This document shows positions 1-7,465 of a stretch of 12,320 nucleotides of DNA, in pieces. A program made the translations under genes and the position numbers. Source of the DNA: Bacteroidota bacterium (GTDB lineage: Bacteria; Bacteroidota; Bacteroidia; 2-12-FULL-35-15). Positions within the stretch are counted from its first letter, which is position 1; each line of letters starts with the position of its first letter. The DNA lies in assembly GCA_023251855.1 (NCBI GenBank), contig JAHEYA010000028.1, positions 1 through 12,320 on the forward strand, written 5' to 3'. The notes beneath the pieces are model-generated. The model was not told the DNA's origin, ran no database searches, and saw only the letters and a list, made by a program, of their open reading frames with translations.

Positions 1-77
1 AAAACGCTTCTTTTATCAACAGCAATTAACAATTTGACGCACCGGCTTTAATCGTTGTATTTTATGTCTGCCAACCG

Positions 78-593
78 TCACAGCCGAACCCCGATTACCA
101 GAATGTCGTCCACTTGTTCTGTCCCTGCTTTCCAATTTTCGATAAAGTCATCTAAATGCTTCTCTTGTTCCTTCATTGATTTATCTTGAATTTCGAGCAG
201 GATTTCTTTTAATTTTTTAGTCATAAGTTTTTTCTTGTCTTGCCCGCCAAATGTATCTGCGTAGCCATCAGTAGATAAATAAAAGGTATCGCCTTGTTGC
301 AATTTTATTTCGTGAGTGTCGAAGTGTTGGTCATCCTCTGTGAGACCTCCGATTGCTTTTTTTGTAGCTTTTATTTCTTCCACTTCTTTTTGCCCTTTGC
401 GGATAATCCAAATGGGTCTGTTTGCCCCTGCGTATTTTACAATTCGGTTATCCGTGTCCACCGAGCAAAGTGCTATGTCTGAGAAAAAGTTGCTAAGTGT
501 TTTTTCGATTTTGTTCAGTGCCTTGAATACAGAGCCTACTAAATTTGCGAGATTCAGGCACAGCCAAGAGTTTTCACTTCTGTAGCACAGATA
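78..593 (-). pseudogene. C-terminal fragment of a SpoIIE/PP2C-type serine phosphatase
   Basis: The visible protein matches the C-terminal half of the SpoIIE (PPM/PP2C) phosphatase domain, which in Bacteroidota usually sits at the end of sensor proteins and dephosphorylates serine/threonine in partner-switching or stress pathways. Recognisable pieces, in order, are DIALC, YAGANRPIWIIRKG, the metal-binding STDGYADTFGG and the terminal EQVDDILVIGV with its conserved Asp pair. The first possible start in this frame is a GTG at 459-461. Family-like residues (SDIALCS) continue upstream of it, so that GTG is not the true start. The frame stays open to 593 and stops at a TGA at 594-596. No ATG, no N-terminal catalytic Asp motif (DCTGHG-type) and no sensor domain are seen. 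It is therefore probably a decayed or truncated gene and inactive as a phosphatase. The family call is firm; the pseudogene call is inference. Confidence 0.7.
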
Positions 594-596
594 TCA

Positions 597-825
597 CTTC
601 AGTGTTAAATTAACAGAGCAGTCGCTTTAATTCCTACATTTGAAAATTAATTTAAAAAAAATTGACAGTAATTCCAGACATAGCGACACCGATAGCAAAC
701 AGCACAAAGAATCTATTTCAGTTTCTTTGGTTGCGTGCAAGACAAGGTTGGCTTTGGACAGTTTTGCTTTTTTACAGAAAGAAAGTTTCAATTAAATATT
801 TTGAAAGCATATGGAACAACCAGAA
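597..825. other. gene-free spacer between a phosphatase fragment and a secreted-protein gene
   Basis: I find no convincing coding frame here on either strand, and the missing N-terminal part of the phosphatase is not present in another frame. The stretch around 731-770 is somewhat richer in G and C and looks like a decayed interspersed repeat, but I cannot name it. Confidence 0.4.
786..806 (-). terminator. weak AT-rich stem-loop after the T9SS cargo gene
   Basis: TTTCAA (786-791) pairs with TTGAAA (801-806) around a 9-nt loop, 19 bp past the stop codon of the gene at 826-2286. On the minus strand it is followed by a pyrimidine-rich tract (CTTTCTTTC). The stem has only one G-C pair, so it is a poor intrinsic terminator at best. 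Confidence 0.25.
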
Positions 826-2286
826 CTATTGAATCACTAACTTACCGGAAGCAACATTTTTGTTTTCAGAAATAATAGTATAAAAATAAACCCCATTAGC
901 AAGGTTTTCTCTTTTGAAAACAAACTCCTTTGTTCCGTTAGGAATAGCAACGCTTTTTATTTCTTTTCCTAAAACATCTGTAATTTTTAGTGTTGTATTC
1001 TTTGCTTCTTCATTAAAAAAAATGGTAGTTTGCTCGGTAAATGGGTTCGGAACGTTTTGATTTAGTAATGTAAAGTTTTTTGAGAGCAATTGTTCTTCTA
1101 TTCCAGTCAGGCAGCCATAAGTAGTATTTGAATAGTCAAATAAATCAATAAAATTAGGCAACCCAAGAACATTTGTTTTGCCATTTAATGAAACTGCTGA
1201 GTCCTGATAATTACAACTTACCCCATTTAAATCTGGAAAATTAATTACTCCCATGTAGCTTTGTCCCCTTTCTGCGATATAAAGTTTGCCATCAGAACCC
1301 AACTGCATCGCCATATACCAAGGTCCACCATTATGAAACGTAATGACAGATTTCGAATTTGTAATTGTAGTTGAATTACCTGATGTTAAATCATACTGAT
1401 AAATTCTATCGTGATTTATCCAACTTGTTATGTAAAGTTTTGAATTGTTAGGTGAAAAAGAAACACCATAAAGCCCAATGGCAACAGAGTCTGTGCGAAG
1501 TTTTATAAGATTGGAAAGAACTCCTGTCGTCTTATTAAAGTCGAACAATTCAGAAATATTGTTGCATTGTTGGGCAGACACAATGGCCAATTTACTTCCG
1601 TTTGGTGATGCCTTCATACTACCCATAGCATTAATTGAGGAAGAAGGGTTTCCACAATAGCCTTGATGTATTGAACCAATATGGGTTACCACCGTATCAA
1701 TAATTCCGTTACTACCAAGTTGAAAAGCATAAAACGCATCTGATAAATATTTGTGAACTATAACCCAATAATCAATTCCATTATTACACCTGACGGCAGT
1801 TAATTTTTCTGCTACTGTATCAAGTAGTTTTATGTTTTTCTTATTTTGAATTACATCCCCTAAACCATTGTCTAGACAAATATCAACTATTGAATATCTA
1901 AACCCGTTTTCCAAGTTATGTTGAAAGGCATCCGTTGTAAAAACATAAAAGTAGCGACTACTGCCTGGTTGCGGAATAATTAAAGCTGCTTGAGTTGAAG
2001 AATAATTTCCAAGCAAGCTATCCCCATTTGGCATAATAATGTGATTTCTATTCCAAATTTTTTGTCCGTTTGTATAAAACAGCAAAGCACCAGAACTATC
2101 AGAAATTACAGATGTTCCCTCAGATTGATCAGAGCCATCATAAATTTCTCCATTGGTAAGAGCAATAGGCGAACCGCTATTAAAATCCAATCCAGCGTGA
2201 TCCCCGAAATACCAAATATTTCCTTGTTTTTGAGCAAAGGAAAAGATTGAAATAAAAATGTAAAATATGAAAATTGTTTTTTTCAT
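826..2286 (-). CDS. secreted propeller-like protein with T9SS type A sorting domain
   Basis: A 486-residue exported protein of unknown specific function. It starts at an ATG (2284-2286) and has a clear signal peptide: Lys-Lys at 2-3, a hydrophobic core to about residue 17, and a likely cut near SFA-Q. The mature N-terminus (NIWYFG at 23-28, then AGLDFNSG) and the repeated pattern of short beta segments match a family common in Flavobacteriia. In that family a beta-propeller-like body is built from units carrying phrases such as LLFYTNGQKIWNRN and LGSDGKLYIAERG. The last 76 residues (NVPNPF at 411-416, then a beta-rich segment with GVYFYTI) are a type A sorting domain. It directs passage through the type IX secretion system to the cell surface. 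The gene lies only 10 bp after the stop of a broken T9SS-cargo fragment, with no obvious promoter of its own. Domain calls are strong; ligand or activity is unknown. Confidence 0.9.
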   Translation of the reverse strand: MKKTIFIFYIFISIFSFAQKQGNIWYFGDHAGLDFNSGSPIALTNGEIYDGSDQSEGTSVISDSSGALLFYTNGQKIWNRNHIIMPNGDSLLGNYSSTQAALIIPQPGSSRYFYVFTTDAFQHNLENGFRYSIVDICLDNGLGDVIQNKKNIKLLDTVAEKLTAVRCNNGIDYWVIVHKYLSDAFYAFQLGSNGIIDTVVTHIGSIHQGYCGNPSSSINAMGSMKASPNGSKLAIVSAQQCNNISELFDFNKTTGVLSNLIKLRTDSVAIGLYGVSFSPNNSKLYITSWINHDRIYQYDLTSGNSTTITNSKSVITFHNGGPWYMAMQLGSDGKLYIAERGQSYMGVINFPDLNGVSCNYQDSAVSLNGKTNVLGLPNFIDLFDYSNTTYGCLTGIEEQLLSKNFTLLNQNVPNPFTEQTTIFFNEEAKNTTLKITDVLGKEIKSVAIPNGTKEFVFKRENLANGVYFYTIISENKNVASGKLVIQ

Positions 2287-2290
2287 TATT

Positions 2291-2302
2291 CACTAATTAG
2301 TG
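2291..2302. repeat. perfect 12-bp palindrome upstream of the T9SS cargo start
   Basis: CACTAATTAGTG is perfectly self-complementary. It overlaps the stop codon of the upstream fragment and ends 4 bp before the ATG of the 826-2286 gene. The placement would suit a regulator site or a small hairpin affecting initiation, but a palindrome of this length in AT-rich DNA may be chance. Confidence 0.3.
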
Positions 2303-2794
2303 TGCGCGAATCATCTTTTTTGAATCTATGATACTATTATTTACCATGATGCTGTAGGTATAAATTCCATCGGCCAGATTTTCAGCATTGACTTCTATTT
2401 TTCCGAATCCTTTTTCTTTAATTTCTAATTGTTTGATCTCTCTGCCGTATTTATCATAAAAAAGAATAGATGCATCGCCAACAATGTTTTCAGAAATAAA
2501 GTAGCGTATTATGGTGCTTACATCAAAAGGATTGGGTTCGTTCTGAAACAAAATTACATCTTTATTATTTGAAAGTTCAACCTGAAGGGTAACCTCTGAA
2601 CTATTCTCTCCGCCATTGTTACTTTGGTAATATATTGACAATCCAACGGATGCTCTGGACCTGTGTAAATTTACAACAGGATTATTAACCAAAAAGTGTA
2701 AGCTTTTTTCAGGACGATACACCCCTTCGATGGCGATCCTGACAAGTTCGGCTGTCTGGAGGATGGCCTGTTGGATTGGATTCAGACAGTAATC
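2297..2794 (-). pseudogene. truncated C-terminal fragment of a T9SS-exported protein
   Basis: The downstream part of this frame encodes the end of a T9SS cargo protein. It has a linker (NNGGENSSEVTLQVELSNN), then FQNEPNPF, STIIRYF, a beta-rich stretch and LADGIYTYSIMVN, which together form a type A sorting domain of about 80 residues. The only usable start near the beginning is a GTG at 2720-2722, giving 141 aa. The frame is open further, to 2794, with a TGA at 2795-2797, and contains no ATG there. There is no signal peptide and no cargo domain, so as it stands the product could not be exported. I read it as the 3' remnant of a larger gene whose 5' part was lost or replaced. The first 75 bp of the open frame have a different base composition from the rest. 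Alternatively it is a short unexported hypothetical protein, which is less likely. Confidence 0.6.
2723..2790. other. short GC-rich island at the broken-gene junction
   Basis: This segment is about 56% G+C by hand count and lies between AT-rich genes. It sits between the T9SS fragment and the end of the acyl-CoA ligase gene. It contains a 7-bp inverted repeat, CTGTCTG (2752-2758) and CAGACAG (2783-2789). It may mark a rearrangement or insertion scar, or a transcription-ending hairpin of the ligase operon. No T-tract follows it on the minus strand. Confidence 0.4.
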
Positions 2795-2812
2795 TCAAAA
2801 ATAAAATCTTCT

Positions 2813-4600
2813 TCAAATGGAATTTTCAGAATATATATTTTCAATTTCCTTTTTATATTTTTCGAGAATAAATTTTCTTTTTATTTTCATAGTTGGAGTT
2901 AACTCTCCAGTTTCAACAGACCATTCATCTTGTAACAATACAATTTTTTTAACTTGTTCAATTTTGTTTATTTCTTTATTAAATTCCTTTGTAAGCTCGT
3001 TGAAAAAATTATTTACTTCTGAATTTTGAGTGATTTCTTTTTTAGAATCATTTAAAACACCTTTTTTAGTGAGCCATTCCGAGATACTTAAAAATGAAGG
3101 AACTATTAATGCAGAAACAAATTTTTTATCATTTCCAATCAACATAATTTGTTCAATATAACGCGATTCTTTAAATTTATTTTCGATTGGTTGAGGCGCA
3201 ACATATTTGCCACCCGAAGTTTTAAATAATTCTTTTTTTCTATCTGTTATTTTTAAAAACCGGTCTTCAATAAATTCACCTATATCCCCGGTATGAAACC
3301 ACCCTTCCTTATCAATAACCTCAGCGGTAAGATCCGGTCGGTTATAATATCCTTTCATGATGTTGTCGCCTTTTGCAAGTATTTCATTATCTGCTGCAAA
3401 TTTAATCTGAACACCCGGAATAGGTAATCCAACGGTTCCAATACGCCTGTCTTGCTTATTATGTTGGTTCAAACTCAATACAGGAGATGTTTCAGTTAAG
3501 CCGTATCCTTCTAAAATAGTGATGCCTGCAGCAGCAAAAATTTTTGCAAGGCGTGGTTGAAAAGCAGCCGCACCGGTAACAATACATTTTAATTCGCCTC
3601 CCAATGCTTGTTCCCACTTACTGAAAACCAATTTTTTAGCCAACCACAACTGAAAATTATAGCTAATTCCTAAATCCTTATTCTCCTGATAACGTTCTCC
3701 TAAATCAAGCGCCCAAAAGAAAAGAACCTTTTTGATACCTTTTAGTGTTGCTGCTTTTTGCATAATTTTTTCATACACTTTTTCAAGTAAACGAGGTACT
3801 GTAGAAAAATAATGAGGATGCACTTCTTTTAAATTTTCTCCAATAGTATCAAGGCTTTCGGCATAAAATACCGAAACTCCTTTTGCTATAAAAACATTGG
3901 ATACGGTTCTTTCAAAGCTATGACATAAGGGAAGAAAACTCAAAGAGCGGTCCCCGGGGGTTATATCCAAAACAGTATGGACTGCCTTTACATTGCTCAC
4001 CAAATTTTTATGGGTGAGCATAACTCCCTTTGGAAAGCCTGTTGTTCCTGAAGTATAAATAATTGTTGCCAGATCGTTTTCGGAAATTGTTTCTTTGTTT
4101 TTTTCTATTGTTTTAATATCTTCATTTGAAACCTCCGATAAATGGGTTACCCATGCTTTTGTCTCTACAATGTCGTCAAAGCAAAAAATTTGTTGTAACG
4201 AAGGTATAGCATTTTTAATATTACTCATCTTTCTATAAAGCTCCTTATCGGAAACAAAACAAAGTTTTATACCAGCATCATTAAAAATAAATTTGAATTC
4301 ATTCTCTGTTATTGACGGGTACACTGGCACATTGATAGCTCCTATTTGCTGGATACCAAAATCTAAGAAAATCCATTCCGGTCGGTTATTAGAAATCAGT
4401 CCAATTTTATCACCTTTACGAATTCCCAATGAGAGTAATGCTTTGCTATATCTGTTGACAAAATCAAAACACTCCTGTGTGCTGTACTTTCTCCAGATTT
4501 TTTTTTCTCCATCTTGTTCTTTAATAGCTAATGCAGCAGGATTAGGATAGTTTAGCAACTGAAATTCTAAACTGTCAAACACACGTTTAAAATCTTTCAT
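2813..4600 (-). CDS. long-chain fatty-acid--CoA ligase (AMP-forming)
   Basis: A 595-residue ANL-superfamily adenylate-forming enzyme that activates a fatty acid with ATP and then transfers it to CoA. Motifs in order: P-loop YTSGTTGFPKG (182-192), GYGLTETSP (365-373), GWFHTGD (433-439), the hinge ITDRKKELFKTSGGK (451-465), and LTPTMKIKR (567-575) with the likely catalytic C-terminal lysine at 572. Length and motif spacing match bacterial and plant-type long-chain acyl-CoA synthetases of about 600 aa. The protein looks complete, with no membrane segment, so it is probably cytoplasmic or peripherally membrane-associated. The ATG lies 2 bp after the TAG of the hydrolase gene, implying translational coupling within one operon. 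Beside a 2-hydroxyacyl-CoA lyase homologue, the substrate might be a 2-hydroxy fatty acid, but chain length and hydroxylation cannot be read from sequence. Confidence 0.93.
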   Translation of the reverse strand: MKDFKRVFDSLEFQLLNYPNPAALAIKEQDGEKKIWRKYSTQECFDFVNRYSKALLSLGIRKGDKIGLISNNRPEWIFLDFGIQQIGAINVPVYPSITENEFKFIFNDAGIKLCFVSDKELYRKMSNIKNAIPSLQQIFCFDDIVETKAWVTHLSEVSNEDIKTIEKNKETISENDLATIIYTSGTTGFPKGVMLTHKNLVSNVKAVHTVLDITPGDRSLSFLPLCHSFERTVSNVFIAKGVSVFYAESLDTIGENLKEVHPHYFSTVPRLLEKVYEKIMQKAATLKGIKKVLFFWALDLGERYQENKDLGISYNFQLWLAKKLVFSKWEQALGGELKCIVTGAAAFQPRLAKIFAAAGITILEGYGLTETSPVLSLNQHNKQDRRIGTVGLPIPGVQIKFAADNEILAKGDNIMKGYYNRPDLTAEVIDKEGWFHTGDIGEFIEDRFLKITDRKKELFKTSGGKYVAPQPIENKFKESRYIEQIMLIGNDKKFVSALIVPSFLSISEWLTKKGVLNDSKKEITQNSEVNNFFNELTKEFNKEINKIEQVKKIVLLQDEWSVETGELTPTMKIKRKFILEKYKKEIENIYSENSI

Positions 4601-4602
4601 GA

Positions 4603-5148
4603 CTATTTTATTAATTTACTGATTCCTTTAAATTCTTCTGTTCCAGACCGATTCAGGAGTTGAAATAAAACCATTTCGGTAGAAACCATAAAAGCACCTG
4701 ATTGTTTCATGCGTTCCAACCCTAACTGTTTGTTTTCATCAGTTCTTGATGATACAGCATCGGCAACTACATGCACCTTGTAGTCTTGGCTCAAGGCATC
4801 CAGAGCGGTTTGCAGGACACATATATGTGTTTCTATCCCACACAAAATGATTGAACGTATCTTTAATTCATTTAACCTTTTTTTTACTTCATCGGATCTC
4901 ATACAGCTGAAAGAAATTTTTTCAATAATGGGAGTATTTTCAGTCCTATCAATTTCCTTGCAAGTAGGTCCAAGTCCTTGAGAATACTGTTCTGTAAACA
5001 GTGTTGGAACTCCAATTATTTTTATTCCCTGAATTAATTTATTGACATTATTAAATAATGTTTTTTGTTCTTGGATAACAGGAATTAGCCTTTCCTGAAT
5101 ATCGATCACCAGTAATAATGAATCTTCTTTTTTTATTTGTCCGAACAT
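4603..5148 (-). CDS. isochorismatase-family cysteine hydrolase
   Basis: A 181-residue cysteine hydrolase of the isochorismatase/YcaC-like superfamily. Counting from the ATG at 5146-5148, the catalytic triad is visible: Asp16 in LLLVIDIQERL, Lys77 in IIEKISFSC and Cys110 in GIETHICVLQTA. The cis-peptide-type loop around GIETH is also typical. The frame opens further, to a TTG at 5230-5232, but those 28 residues overlap the lyase gene and lie before the domain, so the ATG at 5148 is preferred. It is preceded by an A-rich stretch and gives the usual family length (about 180-190 aa). It sits 43 bp after the lyase stop and 2 bp before the ligase start, so it is the middle gene of an operon. The substrate is unknown: members hydrolyse nicotinamide, isochorismate, carbamates or peroxide-like and amide compounds. 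Nothing here decides among these. Confidence 0.9.
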   Translation of the reverse strand: MFGQIKKEDSLLLVIDIQERLIPVIQEQKTLFNNVNKLIQGIKIIGVPTLFTEQYSQGLGPTCKEIDRTENTPIIEKISFSCMRSDEVKKRLNELKIRSIILCGIETHICVLQTALDALSQDYKVHVVADAVSSRTDENKQLGLERMKQSGAFMVSTEMVLFQLLNRSGTEEFKGISKLIK

Positions 5149-5191
5149 TTTAATTTTTTTAATAATTGGAGATCTATCGTGATGATAAATT

Positions 5192-6925
5192 TTACATAGA
5201 AATAGAACCTTTTCTAAAATCTGTTTTGCCAATAATCGCGTTGATCAGAAACGGGGTACCATTTTGTACACTTTTTTTTGCAGACTCAACCACTTTCTTG
5301 AAATTATTCATGTTATCAATCTTAGCGCCATCTCCACCATATCCTTTTACTACTAAATCATAATCACAATGAGCCAATTTGGTGGCAACATCATCTTTGT
5401 AAATATCCACTTGGTCCCGGGCAATTTGCGACCATGCCGCGTCATTGCCAACTAAAGCAATTACAGGAATGTTATGCCTTTTAAACGTATCAAATTCAGC
5501 GACACTGTATGCGCAGGATCCATCGCCATAAATAATCCACACCTCAGCCTCTGGGTTACAAAGTTTGGCGCCAAGGGCAAATCCGGCACCAACACCCAAT
5601 GTTCCAAAAACTCCAGGGTCAAGCCATGATACTGGATTTCGTGGATGCAATGTGTAAGAACTTATTGCAACAAAATCTCCACCATCGGCAACTAAAATAC
5701 TTTTCGCATCAACAAGGGTATCTAATTCTCTTAATAGTAAGATGGGATTTATACCTTTTACAGATTCATTTGCACGTTGACTGATATTTATTTCGCGCTG
5801 TGTATCCCTGCCTTTAAGTGTTTCTCTCCATTTTGTGATGGTAGAATTATTTATTTTTTTTCCAATGTCAATTAAAAAATTACAAGGGTCTTGCAATAAT
5901 CCTACAGTGGGCTTCTTATTTAATTTCAATTCCTTTTTACTTCTGTTAACAGCAATATGAGTGGCTTTCGTGTTTAAATGTCTTCCATAGTCTAAACGGA
6001 AATCACATGGAACACCTGCCAATAAAATTAAATCAGCTTCACGCAAAGCTTCTTTACGGTGATGCCGGATTTGTAATGGATTATCTGCTCCCATTAATCC
6101 GCGGGCCATTCCTGAAAGATAAACCGGAATGCCAATTTGTTCAATCGCTTTAGCCAATTCAGTTGCTCGTTTCGGTTGCAACATTGCCTGGCTGCCAATT
6201 ATCATCATTGGTTTTTGGGCTTTTTTAAGTAATTGAACTACTCTATCTATATTACTATCGTTGGCATTTGAAACAGTTACCAGTTGTTTTGAAGAAGGAA
6301 GTGAGACCTGCTTGTTGCCGCTAAACATTCTATCAATATGACGTTTCAAGTACCATTTCAATAATTTATTTTGTATGCCTCCGCCCTGTTCTTCTTTATT
6401 TTTAACACCATACCATTCACGAACAAGTTGCTCATCGTATAACAAATCAATAGGACATTCAACAAATACGGGACCCGGAACACCCTCCTGTGCCTGACGA
6501 AAAGCCTTTTCAAGAATAGGAACAATGTCTGTATATTTTTTAATTGTAGCTGTCCATTTTACAATGGATTTAAGCATGGAAACCTGATCGATATCTTGTA
6601 ATGAGCCTCTGCCTTTTAAAACTGTGGCGGCAGCACCTCCTAAAAGAACAAGTGCCGATTGAGCCATAGCTGCATTTTTTACAGCGGTAACTGTGTTGGT
6701 AACTCCCGGACCAGCAGTAACTGTGACAACTCCGGGTACACCCGAAGAACGGAAAACAGCATCTGCTGCAAATACTGCATTCGCTTCATGTCGTACATCA
6801 ATTACGCGTATTCCTTCCTGTTTGGCACCAATATAAATGGGGGCAATATGTCCACCGCAAAGGGTAAATAAAAATTTAACATCGTTTTTCGCAAGTACTT
6901 TGGCTATTAACTGTCCTCCATCCAT
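5192..6925 (-). CDS. ThDP-dependent lyase of the ILVBL/HACL2 type (acetolactate synthase-like)
   Basis: A 577-residue thiamine-diphosphate enzyme with the three-domain layout of the acetolactate synthase superfamily. The pyrimidine-binding domain (about 1-165) has catalytic Glu47 in RHEANAVFAADA and the TAGPGVTNTV segment. The middle domain is at about 225-360. The diphosphate-binding domain (about 400-570) has GDGS at 467-470 and the matching Asn at 494 that bind Mg-ThDP. From memory, the closest family is animal ILVBL, now called 2-hydroxyacyl-CoA lyase 2. Shared features are FLFTLCGGHI near the start, a WYLKRHIDRMFSG helix in the linker, SWLDPGVFGTLGVGAGFALG, and the ending GKTDFRKGS. ILVBL cleaves 2-hydroxyacyl-CoA to formyl-CoA and an aldehyde one carbon shorter. 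The human protein has an N-terminal membrane anchor that is absent here. True acetolactate synthase or oxalyl-CoA decarboxylase are less likely. It is the first gene of a three-gene operon. Confidence 0.9.
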   Translation of the reverse strand: MDGGQLIAKVLAKNDVKFLFTLCGGHIAPIYIGAKQEGIRVIDVRHEANAVFAADAVFRSSGVPGVVTVTAGPGVTNTVTAVKNAAMAQSALVLLGGAAATVLKGRGSLQDIDQVSMLKSIVKWTATIKKYTDIVPILEKAFRQAQEGVPGPVFVECPIDLLYDEQLVREWYGVKNKEEQGGGIQNKLLKWYLKRHIDRMFSGNKQVSLPSSKQLVTVSNANDSNIDRVVQLLKKAQKPMMIIGSQAMLQPKRATELAKAIEQIGIPVYLSGMARGLMGADNPLQIRHHRKEALREADLILLAGVPCDFRLDYGRHLNTKATHIAVNRSKKELKLNKKPTVGLLQDPCNFLIDIGKKINNSTITKWRETLKGRDTQREINISQRANESVKGINPILLLRELDTLVDAKSILVADGGDFVAISSYTLHPRNPVSWLDPGVFGTLGVGAGFALGAKLCNPEAEVWIIYGDGSCAYSVAEFDTFKRHNIPVIALVGNDAAWSQIARDQVDIYKDDVATKLAHCDYDLVVKGYGGDGAKIDNMNNFKKVVESAKKSVQNGTPFLINAIIGKTDFRKGSISM

Positions 6926-7050
6926 TTGATTTAATTTTTAAATTTCTTAACTTTTTTTGTAAAGAACTTTGTTGTAGGCGCATAAGTTGTACTTTGTGCC
7001 AAAAGGTATGAAGATACGAACGATTTTTTTTCAAATGAATTTTTTTGTTA

Positions 7051-7080
7051 CCAATTATTAACTGGGTAAGCGCAGCTTAC
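7051..7080. repeat. adjacent quasi-palindrome and perfect hairpin upstream of the lyase operon
   Basis: CCAATTATTAACTGG (7051-7065) is palindromic apart from one mismatched pair. It is directly followed by GTAAGC-GCA-GCTTAC (7066-7080), a perfect 6-bp stem with a 3-nt loop. Both lie about 125-155 bp before the lyase ATG, where an operator is possible, but they may equally be repeat remnants. Confidence 0.4.
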
Positions 7081-7137
7081 AATTAAAAACAACCTAAGCC
7101 CTACCACACAAAAACAGCGCGTCAGCTTAGCTCGTAC

Positions 7138-7147
7138 GGGGGGGGGG
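7138..7147. repeat. homopolymer of 10 G
   Basis: Ten consecutive G residues (ten C on the minus strand), about 210 bp upstream of the lyase ATG and outside any gene. Long G tracts are rare in AT-rich Bacteroidota DNA and are prone to slippage. The tract length may vary between cells or be miscalled in sequencing. Confidence 0.7.
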
Positions 7148-7153
7148 CCTATT

Positions 7154-7230
7154 CTAAAGCTAAACATACCCGACTAATCATTAAGAATAAAGAGCAATCT
7201 GATTTGCTACAATTATTCGATTTGCTTTAG
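7154..7230. repeat. inverted repeat CTAAAGC / GCTTTAG
   Basis: CTAAAGC (7154-7160) and GCTTTAG (7224-7230) are perfect 7-bp inverted copies about 63 bp apart. AGCAA and TTGCT can pair inside them. Directly beyond the right arm, TGTCC (7232-7236) and GGACA (7251-7255) form another short inverted pair. The layout suggests a small decayed mobile or palindromic repeat. Confidence 0.4.
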
Positions 7231-7267
7231 GTGTCCCAGCGAGGAAGACAGGACAACAATTAATTGG

Positions 7268-7295
7268 TTTTGTTTTTTTAGTGTGCAAAACAAAA
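7268..7295. repeat. 9-bp stem-loop TTTTGTTTT / AAAACAAAA
   Basis: Perfect 9-bp arms at 7268-7276 and 7287-7295 with a 10-nt loop. Almost all pairs are A-T. Low sequence complexity makes chance more likely than for the other hairpins. Confidence 0.35.
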
Positions 7296-7334
7296 TTACT
7301 TAACCTTTGTTAGCCAATATTTTCGCTAAACTAC

Positions 7335-7353
7335 TATGGACTGAAAGTCCATA
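7335..7353. repeat. 8-bp hairpin TATGGACT-GAA-AGTCCATA
   Basis: Perfect 8-bp arms (7335-7342 and 7346-7353) around a 3-nt loop. The compact form is typical of a transcribed hairpin or a short palindromic repeat. Confidence 0.5.
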
Positions 7354-7394
7354 CGTTTAAGAATAAATGAAATTTATTTTTTCGACCCCAATAT

Positions 7395-7443
7395 TTCGAC
7401 AGGCTCAATATGACCTGCGCACATTCAGTCTGAGCTTGTCGAA
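7395..7443. repeat. 13-bp inverted repeat of the TTCGACAGGCTCA type
   Basis: TTCGACAGGCTCA (7395-7407) and TGAGCTTGTCGAA (7431-7443) pair over 13 positions with one G-T wobble, around a 23-nt loop. From memory, very similar arms occur as scattered intergenic repeats in many Bacteroidota genomes. It lies about 130 bp past the stop of the large Calx-beta gene, so it may be both a repeat and a transcript-end structure. Confidence 0.55.
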
Positions 7444-7465
7444 GACCTTGTGAAGGAAGTTTTTA

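Noticed and set aside
1..77. Possible integron attC-like or repeat sequence next to the phosphatase fragment
   Set aside because: There are no clear paired core sites of the attC type, and the stretch is cut by the window edge.
2723..2812. A plus-strand frame through the GC-rich segment (FDGDPDKFGCLEDG...) as a gene fragment
   Set aside because: It is short, has no start, runs into the antisense of the ligase gene and resembles no family I recognise.
5149..5232. Longer N-terminus for the cysteine hydrolase starting at a TTG
   Set aside because: The extra 28 residues overlap the lyase gene, start with a rare TTG and precede the domain. The ATG at 5148 gives the normal family length.
7001..7035. 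Bacteroidota-type promoter for the lyase operon (TACCTTTT at 7001-7008 or TATCTTCA at 7009-7016, with TTTG at 7032-7035, minus strand)
   Set aside because: The spacing is 23 or 15 bp and the -7 boxes match poorly, so neither pair is convincing. The region is still the likeliest place for the promoter.
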